64,000 nucleotides of DNA from Pseudoglutamicibacter cumminsii (GCF_016907775.1 NZ_JAFBCO010000001.1:744001-808000), one strand, 5' to 3'. Positions 28,236 to 36,769 are shown, counted from the stretch's first letter. The notes: generated by a model not told the origin, from the letters alone. Translations and numbers: made by a program.

Positions 28236-28291
28236 GGCTCCATTCTCGTTCCATAACTCTGGAGCCTCCACCAAACCCAGGGCGCTTCACT

Positions 28292-29461
28292 TTACGGCCT
28301 CACTGCAAATCCCCTAAAGAAGAGACCGCTACTGAGCTTTGCCGGATCGTCATCCAGCACGACCCGCCCCACTTCTTCGCCGGTGGACCGGTCATAACGC
28401 AAAATTCTGTACGGAGAACCATCATTATTATCTGCCATGACGACAACCTCAGTATCAGTGAAGATCGCCACGGATGAAGCGGAATTATCGCTATATCCTT
28501 CAACGCTAAATTTGCGTTCCGTATGTCCCGTCTTGATGTCCGTGGACATGATCGAATCCTTAACCCCGTACCACTCAAGCTTTCCGTCCTTCAGCGACTG
28601 ACGGGTTACTTGAGGAAGGTCTGTACCATCTTCACTGATCAAAGGCTCGGTCACTTCATCTGAGCTCAGGGCCTTGCTCTCATACTTACCGGTCTTGGTG
28701 TCCCAAATCGATAAAACGGGCTTAGCAGGAACATCCAATCCACCTCGTCTCTCGTCAGAGATGTAGTAGATCTTTCCATTAAGGCATGGCGCATCATTGA
28801 GTACCTGGCCCTCTCTAGCCTGAGTACTGCTGCCGACAACTTTCTCCTTGCCATTGTTCGTGCCAGTTAATTGGCTGAGAACCATGGGCTCTGTATCAGG
28901 ATCACCCGTCTTCGAATATGGACCGGTAGCCAAACCTATCCCGAAGACCTTCCCCTCGCACTGAGCAGCAATGAAATAGCTACCTTCAACTTCGGCTAGA
29001 GAGCTTCCGGAACTGGTGGTGGTCACAACCTGAGTCGTATACCCGACGTCGCTGAAGCCCAGATTATAAAGTCCCACTACAGTATCCGGCGTGGTGGCAA
29101 GCATGGCGTATTGGCTGTCCGTTTTTGCATTCTCAAAACTCTTCATGCCGTTACCATCTAATAAATAGTCGGTCTTCATATCACTGAAGAACAACCCCTT
29201 CTCAGTCCACGCTATCGAGCACATGTCCATGCCCCAGGTCTGCACTTCTGAAAAAGCACCATCGTCGTTTACCAGCAAAACCTTTCCGTCTAGGCTTTTC
29301 CCATCCATGTCACGGCTCTGAGCACTGAAGCACAGTGCGTACGCGGCCTCGCCTAGAGCCTTGGTTTTTTGGGATGAGGGATCAGCTGGTGAACAGCTAA
29401 CCAGGGTAAAAACAGTGGCCGACACTGCCGCTGCGGTGATGATACGACGTCCGTGAATCAT
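28292..29461 (-). CDS. Predicted lipoprotein, unknown function
   Basis: I do not recognise this 389-residue protein. The ATG at 29461 gives a clear lipoprotein signal: HGRR n-region, a hydrophobic stretch and the lipobox LVSC, so it should be anchored outside the cell membrane. The rest is rich in short beta strands with recurring GK/DG turns and SIWDTKTGK-like segments, suggesting a beta-propeller fold. A longer frame to 29515 lacks a ribosome site. Base composition is clearly more AT-rich than the flanks. The stop codon lies two bases outside IS copy 1, so the gene is just intact. Downstream of the NlpC/P60-like gene by 74 bases, possibly co-transcribed. Confidence 0.65.
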   Translation of the reverse strand: MIHGRRIITAAAVSATVFTLVSCSPADPSSQKTKALGEAAYALCFSAQSRDMDGKSLDGKVLLVNDDGAFSEVQTWGMDMCSIAWTEKGLFFSDMKTDYLLDGNGMKSFENAKTDSQYAMLATTPDTVVGLYNLGFSDVGYTTQVVTTTSSGSSLAEVEGSYFIAAQCEGKVFGIGLATGPYSKTGDPDTEPMVLSQLTGTNNGKEKVVGSSTQAREGQVLNDAPCLNGKIYYISDERRGGLDVPAKPVLSIWDTKTGKYESKALSSDEVTEPLISEDGTDLPQVTRQSLKDGKLEWYGVKDSIMSTDIKTGHTERKFSVEGYSDNSASSVAIFTDTEVVVMADNNDGSPYRILRYDRSTGEEVGRVVLDDDPAKLSSGLFFRGFAVRP

Positions 29462-29535
29462 GAGTGTTCCATTCTGATACAGAGTTTGGGCCGGCCCAAT
29501 CTTAGGCCGGCCCAAATACTAGTTTTCCAGTACGT

Positions 29536-30288
29536 TTAGAGGGTCTTGTACGTCACTGTCTTTGAGGAATCCTTAATGTTGTAAGGATAAACGCCCGGAC
29601 CTCCGTTGCCGTCCAGATCAATCCCCGTCGCCGCCTTGTAGGCCGCCCACACCAACTGCGAACAATTCATCGTCGAACCGGTCGTCGACTTGTTCACGGC
29701 AAAATTGAAGTTATATCCCTTGCCGCGCAATTTGTTGAAGGCATAGTTAGCAGCCTTACCTCTATTGGTCGATGTAGTCCTAACGTACTGCTTCACCGCG
29801 CCCTTGCCTACCTGCACCTTGTTGGCTGCGATGGATCGGCTCTTCTTTCCGGCCCCGGGAGCTTCCACGATGGTTGCGGTTGAGTAGTAAATGCCTGTGT
29901 GGCCATGCCGAACGAAAAACGTCGAAGCAGGAGAGACGAAAATATCACCCTTACGCTTCGCAGGACCCAAGGTAACGGTACCGCTGCCCCCGCTACTGCT
30001 GCGGGCCGAAGCAACGCTTCGATTAGCCAGAGAATCGACCGATTTCGCTTCCCGCACCGAAGCCTTACTCTCGGACAAAGCCCGATTAACGGCTTCGTCC
30101 AAACTGATTCCTTCATCCTGTGCGAACTTACCCAGCGAATCTCTCAGCTCGGTGACCGAGGTTCCAGGATTGAGACTTGCCAGCTCATTCAAAGAACCGT
30201 TTCCCGTATCAGCCAACGCCGGCATAGCCGAACCAATGACCAGCATGCTCGAAGCTGCGATTCCCGCGAACATATGACGTTTTTTCAA
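29536..30288 (-). CDS. Secreted permuted NlpC/P60 (YiiX-like) protein
   Basis: Starting from the TTG at 30288 (AGGGG upstream) gives 250 residues with a standard signal peptide: KKRH, a hydrophobic core and ALA-D cleavage. The C-terminal half has the order His first (RHGHTGIYYS) then Cys later (MNCSQLVWAAYKAATGIDLD), as in circularly permuted NlpC/P60 enzymes of the YiiX/YebB group. These act on amide or ester bonds, sometimes in peptidoglycan; the target here is unknown. The gene is AT-rich and lies inside the IS-flanked island. An ATG six codons further in is an alternative start. Confidence 0.72.
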   Translation of the reverse strand: MKKRHMFAGIAASSMLVIGSAMPALADTGNGSLNELASLNPGTSVTELRDSLGKFAQDEGISLDEAVNRALSESKASVREAKSVDSLANRSVASARSSSGGSGTVTLGPAKRKGDIFVSPASTFFVRHGHTGIYYSTATIVEAPGAGKKSRSIAANKVQVGKGAVKQYVRTTSTNRGKAANYAFNKLRGKGYNFNFAVNKSTTGSTMNCSQLVWAAYKAATGIDLDGNGGPGVYPYNIKDSSKTVTYKTL

Positions 30289-30401
30289 AACACAACCCCT
30301 AGCACGTAGCAGTAATGATCCAAGTAACCCGTCAAACATGAACATAAAGAAGCACAAAAATGCATAGCGCATCCGACGCACGTTCAACGAAAAAGATCCT
30401 T

Positions 30402-30429
30402 GATCTGAAGAGAAATAATATTTCAGATC
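30402..30429. repeat. Inverted repeat upstream of the secreted protein genes
   Basis: GATCTGAA (30402-30409) and TTCAGATC (30422-30429) form a perfect 8-bp inverted repeat with a 12-base AT-rich loop, about 115 bases before the secreted gene's start. It may be an operator or leader hairpin. The rest of the gap 30289-30812 is AT-rich and shows no gene that I can support. Confidence 0.5.
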
Positions 30430-30812
30430 AGTGGATAAAATGATCCTAGCGTTAAGCACGTCACCACGGAAGACTCTTTGGTAAATTTTTCACAGATTTT
30501 TATATATGTTCACGTCAGACTTCAAACCAACCCCACCGACGCCCGAGACAAAACCACCAGCAAGAACCTTCAGCTACGCGCTCCAACCAAATACGCGTGA
30601 TACCCACCCATGCACTAATCTCAAAAACGGTCGTTTATGACACACCTATCTGCCGGGGTGGTCGAGAATCCTCGAGGGTTGAGAACTCAACAGATTTTCC
30701 GAGTTCGAGTCCCTGTAAGAGAACATCGACACCAGCCCTTCGGGCGGAAGACTCGTATTCAGTATCATCGCCTCCCTCGCGGAGTTGGAACGAGACCCCC
30801 GTCCCCGAACGT

Positions 30813-30974
30813 ACCAACGCCGGCGGACGACCCACACCTCTCTCGCCTGACACACTGCGCGCCGCAAGAAGACTCTTTGAACAGCGCGACATGACTGTGG
30901 CGCAGATCGGTGAAGTTCTGGGCGTTAGCCGCAGCATGATCTATCGCGCCCTGGGGAAACATCGCTCGAAGTAG
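30813..30974 (+). pseudogene. Serine recombinase (resolvase/invertase) C-terminal remnant
   Basis: The frame encodes ERTNAGGRPTPLSPDTLRAA then RRLFEQRDMTVAQIGEVLGV and SRSMIYRALGKHRSK, the helix-turn-helix end of Hin-type serine recombinases. The catalytic N-terminal domain is absent from all frames upstream, and the linker is shortened, so this is a fragment of a lost mobile element. Confidence 0.7.
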
Positions 30975-31056
30975 AAAACGCTCTCTGCTGAATTATCCAC
31001 TTATCTAATAAGCATCAATCTACCTCGACCGAAAAATGTCAAGCTGTGTGGAGTCA

Positions 31057-31248
31057 CTAAGCAGCCTGCAACGCAGCTCCTGCGTCTTCTGACGGCAGGT
31101 TGATTCCAACAATTCCTGCAGGCGCAGGAGTGACCGGATCCCGGTGAAAACGTGCTGGATGCTTCCGGTAGTAATCTTCCAAAGCCTGCTGCCGCACCTG
31201 CCAAACCTGCTCCCAGGACCCGTCATGGACCTGCGCCGGAGAGAACAA
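31057..31248 (-). pseudogene. Transposase C-terminal remnant cut by IS copy 2
   Basis: The frame reads out of the IS end as PAQVHDGSWEQVWQVRQQAL followed by EDYYRKHPARFHRDPVTPAP and AGIVGINLPSE. This is the usual last segment of rve-type (IS3-like) transposases. The catalytic part is missing; IS copy 2 begins at the truncation point. Confidence 0.65.
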
Positions 31249-31279
31249 TGAAGCGCCCTGGGTTTAGTGGAGACTCAGC

Positions 31280-32112
31280 TCATTTGATTTCTACCAGTTC
31301 TTTGGCGCTGGTAACCCCAGCATAGGACTTTTCTTCATGCTCGAGCGGAGGCACATCCCCGAGGTAGCCGTGCAGCCGCTGCGTGTTGTGCCAGTGCACC
31401 CATCCCAATGTCGCGAGTTCGAGATCATCGATCGTTTTCCACGGCCCCGACTTCGCTGGCCCGCGCACCAACTCGGCCTTGTCGTAGCCGTTCACCGTCT
31501 CAGCGAGAGCATTGTCATAGCTGTCGCCAACGGTCCCGATCGAGGGCGTCGCCCCGATTTCGGCAAGACGCTCACCGTAACGAATGGACGTGAATTGACT
31601 GCCCGCATCGCTATGGCAGCGCAGGTCTGGGAGGTGCCTGCCGCGTGACCAGCGGGCCATCTCGATCGCGTCGAGCACCGTCTCGGTCTTCATGCTCGAT
31701 GCACATCGCCAGCCCACAATCATGCGGCTGAACGCGTCGATGATGAAGCAGAGGTAAGCGACTCCCTGCCAGGTGGGCACGAACGTCAGATCTGTCACCC
31801 ACAACTGGTTTGGCGCATCCGCCCTGAATACCCGGTTCACGAGGTCGGGATGCCTCGGCATCCTCGGGTCAGACTTCGTGGTCTTGACCCGTTTCTCGCG
31901 CCGCACCCCTTCAATCTGAAGGATTTTCATCAGTCTCGCGACTTGGTCACGACCGATATCGATACCCGATCGCTGGGCTGCTTTCCAGCAGCTTACGCAC
32001 CCCATAGACCGAGTAGTTTGATTCCCAGAGCTCGAGTAGCCGCGGCGCGACCTCCGCGTCCCTGATCTGCCGGGCTGATACCGGCCTGCCGTTCGCGGCG
32101 TAATACGTAGAC
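31280..32112 (-). pseudogene. IS3-family transposase orfB, frameshifted (copy 2)
   Basis: Identical to the copy 1 orfB remnant: DDE domain in one frame (31280-32005), N-terminal part in another frame, shared one-base insertion. Confidence 0.85.
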
Positions 32113-32393
32113 TTTCAAGATTTCATTCGCGCGCTTGAGTTCACGCACCTCTTGTTCAAGTTCTCGCATACGTGTCTGCTCGTCGGTCCTCACCCCAGCT
32201 TTCACACCGTCATCGATGCCAGCTTGAGGCACCCAGGGCGCACTGACTCAACACCATAACCGAGTTGCTCAGCCACCCGCGAGGTCGTTCCTTGGCCCGT
32301 ACCGAGCTCGGCGCGGAGCGTTCACACCATCCGGACCGCCGCAGCCTTCTCCTCAGTGGAATAGCGGCGTCCCTTGTTCTTGTGTTGGACCAT
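32113..32393 (-). pseudogene. IS3-family orfA, broken (copy 2)
   Basis: Carries the same TGA stop, the same missing base and the same fused 3' end as copy 1; the single difference between copies changes one codon here (Ser to Gly after ELGT). Confidence 0.85.
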
Positions 32394-32447
32394 GGCTCCA
32401 TTCTCGTTCCATAACTCTGGAGCCTCCACCAAACCCAGGGCGCTTCA

Positions 32448-32509
32448 TCACGCCACGGGGTCCCGGTCCGGAACCGGTAGGCGATGCCCTCCACGCATAT
32501 GGAAGACAC
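32448..32509 (-). pseudogene. IS5-like transposase fragment
   Basis: About 20 codons reading CVEGIAYRFRTGTPWRD, a conserved N-terminal motif of IS5/IS402-group transposases, are cut by IS copy 2. The part before the motif does not continue as a transposase. Confidence 0.6.
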
Positions 32510-32633
32510 GCTCTAGCCAGAAGGCTGATGCTGGTACGGTTGAAACTGAAAGCCCCGGAGCGATCCCTGCGTTTCAGACGCATATCACCGGGGTTATTGC
32601 TTTCCCGGACCCGCAGTCCCGGGGAAAACAGCG

Positions 32634-32663
32634 GGGGCGGGACACCGGTTGGTGTCCCGCCCC
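32634..32663. terminator. Terminator hairpin, copy 2
   Basis: 13-base arms with the GGTT loop are identical to the hairpin after lldD. It lies 21 bases beyond the hpaI stop, on the correct side to end the minus-strand hpa transcript. Confidence 0.8.
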
Positions 32664-32683
32664 GATTGCACTAACGAGGCACC

Positions 32684-33568
32684 TCAGTAGGATTCGAGGT
32701 TGTCGTCGCATTTGGTGGGCATGAATTCGTTCGCGAGGTTTTCCGTTCCGCGGGCGAGGATGCTCACGTCAGCGCCGACGTTGACGAAGTGCGCTCCTGC
32801 GTCGAGGTAGTCGCGTGCCTGGTTCGGGTCGAACGCGTTGACGCCCACAATCTTGCCGGCGTCCCGCACCTTGGAGATAACCTCCTTGACGGCCCCAACC
32901 ACCTCAGGGTGGGTCTGCTGGCCGAGGTATCCCATGGATGCCGCGAGATCGGATGGACCCAGGAAGACCGCATCCACACCGTCAACCGCCGCGATCCTAT
33001 CTGCATTGCGCACGGCTTCGGCAGATTCGGCCTGGACGATGAGGCTCACGATCTCGTGCGCCCGCGTCAGGTACTGAGGCACGCGGCCCCATCGCGCCGA
33101 ACGTGCGAGTGCGGAACCAACCCCGCGCACACCTTCAACCGCAGAACCGGCGGCACCTGCTCCGCCTGGCTGTGGGTACTTCATCGCAGCGGCGGCCGCA
33201 CGTGCGTCCTCGACCGTGTGAACCATCGGAACCATGATGCTGGTCGCGCCGGCATCCAGGACCTGCTTGATGATCGCGGCGTCGTTGCGTGGGACGCGGA
33301 CCACTGACAAGCTCGGGTAGGCGGCGATCGCGCGCAGCTGGCTGATGAGGCCTTCGAGGTAGAACGGGCCGTGCTCAGCGTCGAGCAACAGGTAGTCGAA
33401 GCCCGCACCCGCGCAGATTTCCGCGGCGGTCGGGTCCCCGGACGCGACGAACATACCGACGACCGGGCCAGCGACCCCGTCAGCGCGGCCGCGTGGCTGA
33501 TCGGCCATGCTCGGCTGCGTGAAGAGGTGTTTGAAGCTGCGTTCGGTGTGGTTTAGACGAACTGGCAT
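32684..33568 (-). CDS. hpaI: 4-hydroxy-2-oxoheptanedioate aldolase
   Basis: The ATG at 33568 follows AGGGG and overlaps the hydratase gene by 16 bases. The 294-residue class II aldolase splits the C7 oxo-acid of the homoprotocatechuate meta-pathway to pyruvate and succinic semialdehyde. The HpcH/HpaI family motifs are present: LLLDAEHGPF with the catalytic His, the VVRVPRND arginine, the VQAES metal Glu and FLGPSDLAASMGY with the metal Asp. An Ala/Gly-rich insertion of about 25 residues (after KYPQPGG) interrupts the middle of the barrel. Last gene of the leftward hpa operon. Confidence 0.87.
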   Translation of the reverse strand: MPVRLNHTERSFKHLFTQPSMADQPRGRADGVAGPVVGMFVASGDPTAAEICAGAGFDYLLLDAEHGPFYLEGLISQLRAIAAYPSLSVVRVPRNDAAIIKQVLDAGATSIMVPMVHTVEDARAAAAAMKYPQPGGAGAAGSAVEGVRGVGSALARSARWGRVPQYLTRAHEIVSLIVQAESAEAVRNADRIAAVDGVDAVFLGPSDLAASMGYLGQQTHPEVVGAVKEVISKVRDAGKIVGVNAFDPNQARDYLDAGAHFVNVGADVSILARGTENLANEFMPTKCDDNLESY

Positions 33569-34338
33569 GTCACAACCCCTAGTGGACCGTAGTCGGCCAT
33601 CACGGTGTCGCCCTTGTCTACCCACATTGGGCGGGTGAAGGAACCAGCGAGGATGATCTGGCCCGCACGCAAGACTTCGTCGTGTTCGTGGAGGCGATTA
33701 GCGAGCCAGTGAACGCCGTTCGCTGGGTGTCCGAGCACGCCGCCACCGAGGCCTGTCTCTTCGATTTCCTGGTTCTTGTACAGCAGGCCGCCGAGCCAAC
33801 GCAGGTCGTGCTCGTCCGGGCGGACCGGGCGTCCACCGACCACCATGACGCCCATCGCGGCGTTGTCTGCGATGGTGTCGACGATGGTGCGGCCTTCCAT
33901 TTCGACGCGGGCGTCGAGGATTTCCAGGGCTGGCACAACGTATTCGGTTGCGCGCAACACGTCGAAGATGTCGGCGTCCGGGCCGCTCACGTCGTCTTTG
34001 AGTTTGAACGCAAGTTCCATCTCAACGCGCGGCTTGGTGTAGATGTCCCATTCCAGCTTCGAGCCGGATTCGAGCACCATGTCTTTGAAGATCACGCCGT
34101 AGTCCGGTTCGGAGATGCCGGTCGCATACTGCATGGCTTTGGAGGTCAGGCCGATCTTGTGGCCGGCCACAACGCGGCCTTTTTCTTCGCCGCGCTGGCG
34201 CCAGATCCGCTGGATCGCGTAGGAGTCTGCGATCTCCATGTCCGGGTAGCGTTTGGTCAGTAGCGGAACGGGAACTTTGGTTTCGCCGGCGGTGACGAGT
34301 TCGTCGGCGATTTTCACGCGGGTGGTTTCATCCAGCAT
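33553..34338 (-). CDS. hpaH: 2-oxo-hept-4-ene-1,7-dioate hydratase
   Basis: The ATG at 34338 has AAGGAG upstream and lies 11 bases after the preceding stop, whereas the longer frame runs into that gene. The 261-residue protein belongs to the MhpD/HpaH hydratase family, a catalytic relative of the FAH fold. It shows GHKIGLTSKAMQ, EPDYGVIFKDMV, the RVEMELAFKL metal region and the GVLGHPANGVHWLAN C-terminal block. It adds water to the C7 dienoate before aldolase cleavage by HpaI. The gene is coupled to hpaI by overlap. Confidence 0.87.
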   Translation of the reverse strand: MLDETTRVKIADELVTAGETKVPVPLLTKRYPDMEIADSYAIQRIWRQRGEEKGRVVAGHKIGLTSKAMQYATGISEPDYGVIFKDMVLESGSKLEWDIYTKPRVEMELAFKLKDDVSGPDADIFDVLRATEYVVPALEILDARVEMEGRTIVDTIADNAAMGVMVVGGRPVRPDEHDLRWLGGLLYKNQEIEETGLGGGVLGHPANGVHWLANRLHEHDEVLRAGQIILAGSFTRPMWVDKGDTVMADYGPLGVVTCQFV

Positions 34339-34349
34339 GTGTTCGCTCC

Positions 34350-35864
34350 TTAGTTCAGCTCGTTTTCGCGGTTTGCGAGGTATTCCTCGAACTTGACATT
34401 CCATTCACCGGTTGGTGGGAAGAGGCCTTCGATCGGGTTGCCTTCCTTGACGCGTTCCATGACCCATTCGTCTTGGATTTCGGTCTTGAATGCGTGGTCG
34501 GCTACCTGCTCCACCACTGCTGGTGGGATCACGACGATGCCGTTGGAGTCAGCGACGATGATGTCGCCTGGCTGCACAGCGGCACCGCCGCATGCGACGG
34601 TTTCGTCCATGGTCCACGGGACGTGCTTGCGACCCAGCACAGATGGGTGCGCACCGTTGTGGAAGGTCGGGATGTCAGCTTCAGCAACCTCGGAGAGGTC
34701 GCGGACTGCGCCGTCGGTCACGATGCCTGCAGCGCCGAGGAGCTTGGCGCGGGTTGCGAGGATGTCGCCGAGAGTTGCGGCACCTTGTTCGCCGCGGCCC
34801 TCGATGACGAGGATCTCGCCTTCCGTGAGGTCGTCGAACATCTGCTTCTGGGTGTTGTAGCCGCCACCGTGCTGCTTGAACAGGTCCTGACGCAACGGGA
34901 TCATGCGCAAGGTACGTGCACGGCCTACGATCTTCTGGGTTCCGTGGGTGGCGGTGAGGCCCGCGATGGTGCACGCCTCGATACCTGCCGCCTTGACCGA
35001 GGAGGAGAGGGTTGCGGTCGCGGATGCCATGAGCTTGGCGCGGACCTCATCGGTGAGTGGGTCGGCCTCGGTTGCAGCATCAGCATCGGCCGCGGCATCC
35101 GCAAGGCCTGCGGCTTCCGCGTCGCCCCATGCGTCGATGCGGTCAGCGTCAGTGACCTTGGTCGGGTTGCCGAAGTCCTTGAAGCCTTCAGTGCCCTGGA
35201 CCGCGGTGGTGCGCAATTCGCCAGTGGACTGCTCGCCGGCCTGAACTTCAACGGTCACGACGTCTTCCGGCTTGAAAACGGAGGAACCCGCTGGGGTTCC
35301 GGTGAGGATCACATCGCCTGGCTTGAGCGTCATCTGCTGGGACAAGTCAGCCACGATCTGACCGAACGAGAACAGCAGCTCCTGCGTGGTGGCGTCCTGG
35401 ACGGTTTCACCGTTGAGCTTGGTGATCACGCGCAGGTGCATCGGGTCAAGGTTCTCGGCAGGGATCATGACCGGGCCGAGTGGCGTGTAGCCGTCGCCGG
35501 ACTTGGAGCGGACGTTGGAGCCCTTGTCGGCGTACTTGATGTCCTGAATACCGATGTCATTGGAAGCGGTGATCCAGCCGACGTGCGCCCAGCCTTCGTT
35601 AGGGGTGATGCGGCGGGCTTCCTTGCCGATTACGAGCGCGATCTCGCCTTCGAACTGCAGCAGTTCGGTATCCGCTGGGCGTTCCACGGTCTCCCCAGTC
35701 AAGGCGAGCGAGGAGGTGGCCTTCATGAAGTAGGAAGGGTACTTAGGGGTACGGCCGCGCTGTTCGGCGCGGGACGAATATGCCAGGTGAACGGCAATGA
35801 CCTTGCCGATATTGTCCAGAACGTCCTGGGTTACTTCGATGGGCTGGTTAGTTGTGCTGAACAC
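34350..35864 (-). CDS. FAH-domain isomerase fused to an RraA-like decarboxylase/aldolase domain (HpaG-like)
   Basis: Start GTG 35864 is chosen by TAGGAG five bases upstream. Residues 1-240 are a fumarylacetoacetate-hydrolase-fold domain with the metal pair in QFEGEIALVIG (72-74) and the ASNDIGIQD aspartates. An Ala/Asp-rich linker (about 240-275) leads to an RraA-like domain (275-480) with GRGEQGAATLGDILA and TDGAVRDLSE; Arg388-Asp389 is the catalytic pair of the aldolase/decarboxylase branch. In classical HpaG two FAH domains do decarboxylation and isomerisation of the C8/C7 acids. Here the second appears replaced by RraA, whose enzymatic relatives decarboxylate oxaloacetate. The pathway role is inferred from position upstream of hpaH-hpaI. 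Confidence 0.8.
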   Translation of the reverse strand: MFSTTNQPIEVTQDVLDNIGKVIAVHLAYSSRAEQRGRTPKYPSYFMKATSSLALTGETVERPADTELLQFEGEIALVIGKEARRITPNEGWAHVGWITASNDIGIQDIKYADKGSNVRSKSGDGYTPLGPVMIPAENLDPMHLRVITKLNGETVQDATTQELLFSFGQIVADLSQQMTLKPGDVILTGTPAGSSVFKPEDVVTVEVQAGEQSTGELRTTAVQGTEGFKDFGNPTKVTDADRIDAWGDAEAAGLADAAADADAATEADPLTDEVRAKLMASATATLSSSVKAAGIEACTIAGLTATHGTQKIVGRARTLRMIPLRQDLFKQHGGGYNTQKQMFDDLTEGEILVIEGRGEQGAATLGDILATRAKLLGAAGIVTDGAVRDLSEVAEADIPTFHNGAHPSVLGRKHVPWTMDETVACGGAAVQPGDIIVADSNGIVVIPPAVVEQVADHAFKTEIQDEWVMERVKEGNPIEGLFPPTGEWNVKFEEYLANRENELN

Positions 35865-35888
35865 TGACACTCCTACTGACACTCCTAG
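35865..35888 (-). repeat. Tandem 12-bp repeat duplicating the ribosome site
   Basis: TGACACTCCTAC (35865-35876) and TGACACTCCTAG (35877-35888) place two AGGAG sites in series on the minus strand just before the GTG start of the fusion gene. Only the proximal one is well spaced. Confidence 0.6.
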
Positions 35889-35937
35889 TGACATTCGTGC
35901 TAATGCGCCCCTGTTGAATGCGCCGGTCTCATTCCTC

Positions 35938-35949
35938 ATCGTATACGTT
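35938..35949. promoter_or_regulatory. GntR operator 1 (fusion gene-hpaH-hpaI promoter)
   Basis: ATCGTATACGTT, a near match to the palindrome ATCGTATACGAT, lies 74 bases upstream of the FAH-RraA gene on its promoter side. Confidence 0.65.
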
Positions 35950-36037
35950 TTGACTGCCGCTGTGACCTGCTACATAAGAAATGTGTATAAGCAAGCACCG
36001 CATCGGCCGCTGTGAATTCCGGAACTGACCTCCCACT

Positions 36038-36049
36038 CTCGTATACGAT
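36038..36049. promoter_or_regulatory. GntR operator 2 and leaderless promoter of the regulator gene
   Basis: CTCGTATACGAT includes a TACGAT -10-like hexamer ending 6 bases before the regulator's ATG, so the regulator would block its own promoter. Confidence 0.65.
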
Positions 36050-36055
36050 CCGTAT

Positions 36056-36748
36056 ATGACCTCCGCACATAAGCCGAAGCGCCGCCCCAGGACCACATCG
36101 AAGTCCCAGGCCGCCTACGATGCCGTGCGTGAACGCATCTTGGACCGCACGTATGAGCCGGGTTATCGCTTGGTTTTGCAGACCATCGCCGATGAGTTGA
36201 AGTGCTCCGTGGTTCCGGTGCGGGAGGCGATCCGCCGCCTGGAAGCTGAGGGGCTCGTCGAGTTCACTCGCAATAAGGGCGCTACGGTCGCTGAGGTTGA
36301 TACGGAGCTGTACCTCAACACGATGCAGACGCTCGCGGTCCTGGAGGGCACCGCCACCGCGTTGGCTGCGGAGCACATTTCAGCTTCCGATGTGCAGGCC
36401 GCCCGGGACTTGAATGAACAGATGCGTGCGTTGCTAGCTGATTTTGATCCGGCCGAGTTCACGCGCCTGAACACTGAGCTGCATGCGTTGCTGTATTCGG
36501 ATTGCCCGAACACTCACCTGCTGGATTTGGTGCACCGCGGTTGGACGCGGATGGATGCGATCAGGGTTTCGAGTTTCGATTCGATCCCGGCTCGCGCGCA
36601 CGAATCCGTCGTTGAGCATGCGGAGCTGATCGAAGCGATCGCCGCCAAGAAGCCTGCTACCGACATCGAGGCGTTGGCCCGCGCCCACCGCATGCACACG
36701 CTCAACGCATACCTTGAGGCCATGGGGCGCCCGCCGTCGTCCATTTAA
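36056..36748 (+). CDS. GntR/FCD regulator of the homoprotocatechuate cluster
   Basis: This 230-residue protein has an N-terminal winged helix (YDAVRERILDRTYEPGYRL then ADELKCSVVPVREAIRRLEA) and a C-terminal FCD effector domain. It is divergent from the FAH-RraA/hpaH/hpaI operon and 160 bases upstream of hpaE. A shared palindrome occurs before every hpa unit and before its own ATG, so it is almost certainly the local repressor. It is not related to the MarR-type HpaR of E. coli. The mRNA is probably leaderless. Confidence 0.82.
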   Translation: MTSAHKPKRRPRTTSKSQAAYDAVRERILDRTYEPGYRLVLQTIADELKCSVVPVREAIRRLEAEGLVEFTRNKGATVAEVDTELYLNTMQTLAVLEGTATALAAEHISASDVQAARDLNEQMRALLADFDPAEFTRLNTELHALLYSDCPNTHLLDLVHRGWTRMDAIRVSSFDSIPARAHESVVEHAELIEAIAAKKPATDIEALARAHRMHTLNAYLEAMGRPPSSI

Positions 36749-36769
36749 ACCCTTTCCATGCCCCCGCGG

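Larger units (their letters stand above)
27091..28289 (-). mobile_element. IS3-family element, copy 1 (1,199 bp, decayed)
   Basis: The element begins TGAAGCGCCCTGGGTTTAGT and ends in the near-exact complement, giving terminal inverted repeats of about 28 bp with two mismatches. It matches 31249-32447 base for base except one position (T at 28139, C at 32297). No 3-4 bp target duplication is visible at either copy. It carries remnants of an orfA (HTH plus leucine-zipper) and a DDE orfB, both disrupted. It interrupts the acetyltransferase gene on its left and abuts a lipoprotein gene on its right. Confidence 0.92.
31249..32447 (-). mobile_element. IS3-family element, copy 2 (1,199 bp, decayed)
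   Basis: Same orientation and length as copy 1, with one base difference (C at 32297). The internal lesions are shared with copy 1. It has inserted between a transposase fragment on the left and an IS5-like fragment on the right. No target-site duplication is visible. Confidence 0.92.

Noticed and set aside
30650-30725. Possible tRNA: GGGGTGGTCGAG and TTCGAGTCC segments in tRNA-like order
   Set aside because: The acceptor and T-stem arms do not pair, so no cloverleaf can be drawn; at most a remnant.
26735-32447. Composite transposon formed by the two IS copies
   Set aside because: The copies are in the same orientation and surround cargo, but no target duplication flanks the pair, both transposase genes are broken, and other element fragments lie inside and outside. 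An old recombination product is equally likely.
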